DNA from: JBQCDV01 sp051960855
Lineage (GTDB): Bacteria; Actinomycetota; Actinomycetes; JAJZTN01
NCBI GenBank assembly: GCA_051960855.1
Contig: JBQCDV010000128.1
Coordinates: 1 to 14,690, forward strand
Direction of reading: 5' to 3'
Length of the DNA: 14,690 bases
Below are positions 12,418 through 14,690 of this stretch, piece after piece. The number at the start of each line of letters is the position of its first letter. Positions within the stretch are counted from its first letter, which is position 1. Position numbers and translations under genes: made by a program. The notes under the pieces were generated by a model, which was not told the origin of the DNA, made no database searches, and worked only from the letters and a program-made list of their open reading frames with translations.

Positions 12418-13659
12418 GTGAGGGCACGTCCGACGCGCCGGGTGGTCGTCACCGGCACCGGCACCGTCACTCCCGCCGGCGTCGGCGACGACGCACTGTG
12501 GGAGGGACTGCTGGCTTCCCGACCCGTGCAGGAGAGGGTGCGGCCGGCACCGCGCGACGCCGCCGACCCGTGGCTCACGACCGTCGAGCAGCGCCACCTC
12601 GACCCGTTCGCCCGCCTCGCCGTGGCCGCGGCCGGGCAGGCCCTCGCGGCGGCCGGCCTGCGCCAGCCCGGCGACGGCGACGGCGTCCCGCACCCCGGCG
12701 CCGACTCCGCCGCCCCTCCCGACCCCACTCGCATCGCCGTCGTCGTCGGCACCGGCATGGGTGGCGCTTGGGCGCATGAGACGGCGGTCGAGCGCCGCCT
12801 CGAGCGCGGCGCCGACCGCGTGTCCCCGTACACGGCGCCGATGGCGATGCCCAACGCACCGGCCGCCGCGGTCGCCCTGCGCTTCGGGCTGCAGGGCCCG
12901 TGCGAGGGCGTCGTCACGGCCTGCGCGAGCGGCACCAGTGCGGTGATCCTCGCGGCCCGGCTCGTCGCGTCCGGCACGGTCGACATCGCGGTCGCGGGCG
13001 GGGCGGAGTCGTGCGCGACACCGTCCTACGTGGCGGCGCTGGCGCGGATGGGCGCGCTGTCGCCCTCGGGCCGGAGCACGCCCTTCGGAGCCGAACGAGA
13101 CGGCTTCTGCCTGGGAGAGGGTGCGGGGATGCTCGTGCTCGAACCGCTCACCGCTGACTACGAGTCCCGCGGGGTCGCACCGCTGGCGGAGGTCCTCGGT
13201 GGCGGCAGCAGCTGCGACGCGCACCACGTCACGGCCCCGCGGCCCGACGGCAGCGGCGCCTTGCGCTGCATGCGGGCCGCTCTGGACGACGCCGAGCTCG
13301 ACGCCGTGGATGTCGCGCACGTCAACGCCCACGGCACGGGTACCCGCCTCAACGACGCTGCGGAGGCGCGAGCCACCGCCGCGCTGCTCGGGTCGCGGGT
13401 CCCGATCACGTCGGTTAAGGGCGTGACCGGTCACCTCTTCGGCGCCGCCGGTGCCGTGGAGGCGGTCGTCGCCGTTCGCAGCCTCACCGAGGCCGTGATC
13501 CCCCCTACCACCGTCGGGGCACGTATCGACCCCGCCATCGAGCTGGACGTCATCACCGAGGCGCGCGGCTGGCAGCCTGGTCCGGTGCTGTCCAACAGCT
13601 TCGGCTTCGGCGGCCACAACGCCTCCCTGGTCCTGGCGCCCGTCGGGTGGCGGCCGTGA
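12418..13659 (+). CDS. Beta-ketoacyl-ACP synthase, FabF-type (KS)
   Basis: This 413-residue thiolase-fold condensing enzyme performs decarboxylative Claisen condensation on ACP-bound chains. It starts RRVVVTGTGTVTPAG. The active cysteine is C169 in TACASGTS, and the two histidines are H305 in NAHGTGT and H339 in KGVTGHLFGAAG, with K334 nearby. The C-terminal FGFGGHNASLVL is also present. The Cys-His-His triad is complete, so this is not a chain-length factor. A Pro/Ala/Asp-rich stretch at about 84-104 is longer than in typical FabF. GTG 12418 follows the ACP stop by 7 nt, and the GTGA at 13656-13659 overlaps the next gene, so the three genes are translationally linked. No acyltransferase or ketoreductase is in view. 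Confidence 0.88.
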   Translation: MRARPTRRVVVTGTGTVTPAGVGDDALWEGLLASRPVQERVRPAPRDAADPWLTTVEQRHLDPFARLAVAAAGQALAAAGLRQPGDGDGVPHPGADSAAPPDPTRIAVVVGTGMGGAWAHETAVERRLERGADRVSPYTAPMAMPNAPAAAVALRFGLQGPCEGVVTACASGTSAVILAARLVASGTVDIAVAGGAESCATPSYVAALARMGALSPSGRSTPFGAERDGFCLGEGAGMLVLEPLTADYESRGVAPLAEVLGGGSSCDAHHVTAPRPDGSGALRCMRAALDDAELDAVDVAHVNAHGTGTRLNDAAEARATAALLGSRVPITSVKGVTGHLFGAAGAVEAVVAVRSLTEAVIPPTTVGARIDPAIELDVITEARGWQPGPVLSNSFGFGGHNASLVLAPVGWRP

Positions 13660-14690
13660 CCGCGGACGCGGGAGACCGTTGGCTGCGCCCGGAGGACCTC
13701 GCCCCCGACGGGCCGGTCACGGTCGAGCAGTGGCTGGGCGCCCCGGCTCTCAGCTATCCCCGCCGGCCGGCAACGGTGCTCGACGCGCTCGACCGGGCCG
13801 TCCTGCTGCACGGTGACCGCGTCGCCGTCGTCGACACCCTCGATTCGACCCCCGGGGCCCGAACGACGTGGCGGCAGCTCGCCGAGCGCGTCTCCGGGAC
13901 CGCCCGCCGGTGGCAGCGGTGGGGCATCGGGCCCGGCGATGCTGTCGCCGTCGCGGCGGCCAACAGCAGCGACTTCCTCGTCGCGGTCCTCGCCGCGGCG
14001 CACCTGCGAGCCCGCACCGTCGGGCTGCCCGCTGGTCAGGCCCCCGCCCGATGGGCCTACCTCGTCGCGCACTCCCGAGCGCGGCTGGTGCTGCACGACG
14101 AGGCCCAGACGCCGCTGATCGCCGACGCACTGAAGCGCCTGCCCGACGCCTGGGACGAGGTCGCCGGCACGCCCGCCGGACAGACAGCGGACGGGCACGG
14201 TCGGGCGGCGTTCGAGCCCGACGTGCGCATGCTCGCCGGGTCGACGGACGCGCGCTCGCCCTGGCAGCTGCCAGCGGCGATGCCGGACGAGTCCGACTGC
14301 TACCAGGTCGTCTACACCAGCGGCACGACCGGGCGCCCGAAGGCGAGCCGCGTCGTGCACCGCGCCAGCACTCACAGCGGCATGAGCTACCAGCGGGTGC
14401 TGCAGCTGCAGTCCGGCGAGGCCACGGCGGTCGCCTTCTCGCTGGGGTACATCTCGGCGATGCACGCCCACGTGCTGCCCGCGATGCTCGCCGGCGGCAC
14501 GCTGGTGATGACCGCCGCAGGCCGGCCCCGCAGCTACCTCCGGACGCTGGCGGAGCACGGGGTCGCCTGGGCCTACAGCGTCCCGTCCTGGTGGTCCCTC
14601 GTGGTTCGAGACCGCGACTTCCGCGCCACCGACCTCTCGGCGCTGCGGCTGCTGGGCTCCGGCGGCGCGCCCTTCCCCGTGGACACGCAG
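13656..14690 (+). CDS. Class I adenylate-forming enzyme (acyl-CoA/acyl-ACP ligase), N-terminal 345 residues
   Basis: A frame open from GTG 13656 to the window edge gives 345 residues of an ANL-superfamily enzyme, cut before its C-terminal domain. The phosphate-binding A3 motif is YTSGTTGRPKA (220-230). An A5-like LLGSGGAPFP lies near the end, and AYSVPSWWSLV before it fits the acyl-binding region. Such enzymes activate a carboxylic acid with ATP and transfer it to CoA or to a carrier protein. The GTG overlaps the ketosynthase stop as GTGA, so it belongs to the ACP-KS operon and probably loads the starter acid onto that ACP or onto CoA. The substrate cannot be read from this part. Confidence 0.88.
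   Translation, partial: MTADAGDRWLRPEDLAPDGPVTVEQWLGAPALSYPRRPATVLDALDRAVLLHGDRVAVVDTLDSTPGARTTWRQLAERVSGTARRWQRWGIGPGDAVAVAAANSSDFLVAVLAAAHLRARTVGLPAGQAPARWAYLVAHSRARLVLHDEAQTPLIADALKRLPDAWDEVAGTPAGQTADGHGRAAFEPDVRMLAGSTDARSPWQLPAAMPDESDCYQVVYTSGTTGRPKASRVVHRASTHSGMSYQRVLQLQSGEATAVAFSLGYISAMHAHVLPAMLAGGTLVMTAAGRPRSYLRTLAEHGVAWAYSVPSWWSLVVRDRDFRATDLSALRLLGSGGAPFPVDTQ

Noticed and set aside
1..14690. CRISPR array, rRNA gene, insertion sequence transposase or classical riboswitch
   Set aside because: No regularly spaced repeats, no rRNA-like conserved stretches and no transposase motifs were seen on either strand.

Overview
The window is a high-GC (roughly 70 percent by eye) bacterial chromosome segment. 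GC-rich codons, many GTG starts, GTGA start/stop overlaps and several genes that look leaderless point to an actinobacterium; the genus cannot be fixed from the sequence. Every functional call rests on reading motifs and family resemblance from memory. No search was run.

Layout. Positions 1-2259 (minus strand) hold the start of an unidentified conserved gene and a complete 709-residue thioredoxin-fold protein of the DUF255/YyaL family. Positions about 2222-4337 form a small, decayed integrative element of visibly lower GC. It carries the N-terminal stub of a tyrosine integrase, a frameshifted NERD-type fragment on the opposite strand, and an intact VapBC-like pair: an excisionase-type HTH protein and a PIN-domain protein. 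At its right edge (4252-4356) lies a second, 82 percent identical copy of the first 99 bp of the DUF255 gene. I read this as the original 5' end, cut off when the element entered the gene and supplied a substitute 5' end. Positions 4430-7218 (minus) are a two-gene hexuronate operon, uxaC followed by a fructuronate reductase with a GTGA overlap. Without the element, the DUF255 gene would follow this operon directly.

Positions 7298-10324 (plus) carry a LarA-type nickel racemase/epimerase homologue divergent from uxaC, a small DUF2945 tudor-like protein, and a flavin disulfide reductase that lacks the usual His-Glu dyad. A phytoene-desaturase-like FAD oxidoreductase (10339-11940, minus) converges on that reductase across a 9-bp tandem repeat. 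It diverges, over a region with a perfect 10-bp inverted repeat, from a tightly packed acyl carrier protein, ketosynthase and acyl-adenylating enzyme set (12150 to the window end). That set looks like part of a small, unassigned acyl-chain biosynthetic cluster.

How the genes may work together. UxaC and the reductase convert glucuronate through fructuronate to mannonate. The LarA homologue shares their promoter region and could act on a sugar acid of that pathway. The ACP, ketosynthase and ligase could load and extend an acyl chain, with the FAD enzyme as a possible tailoring desaturase. The main points worth checking are the DUF255 5'-end exchange by the relic element, the larA/uxaC pairing, and a xANNNT hexamer exactly 6 nt before the start codons of genes that lack a Shine-Dalgarno sequence.
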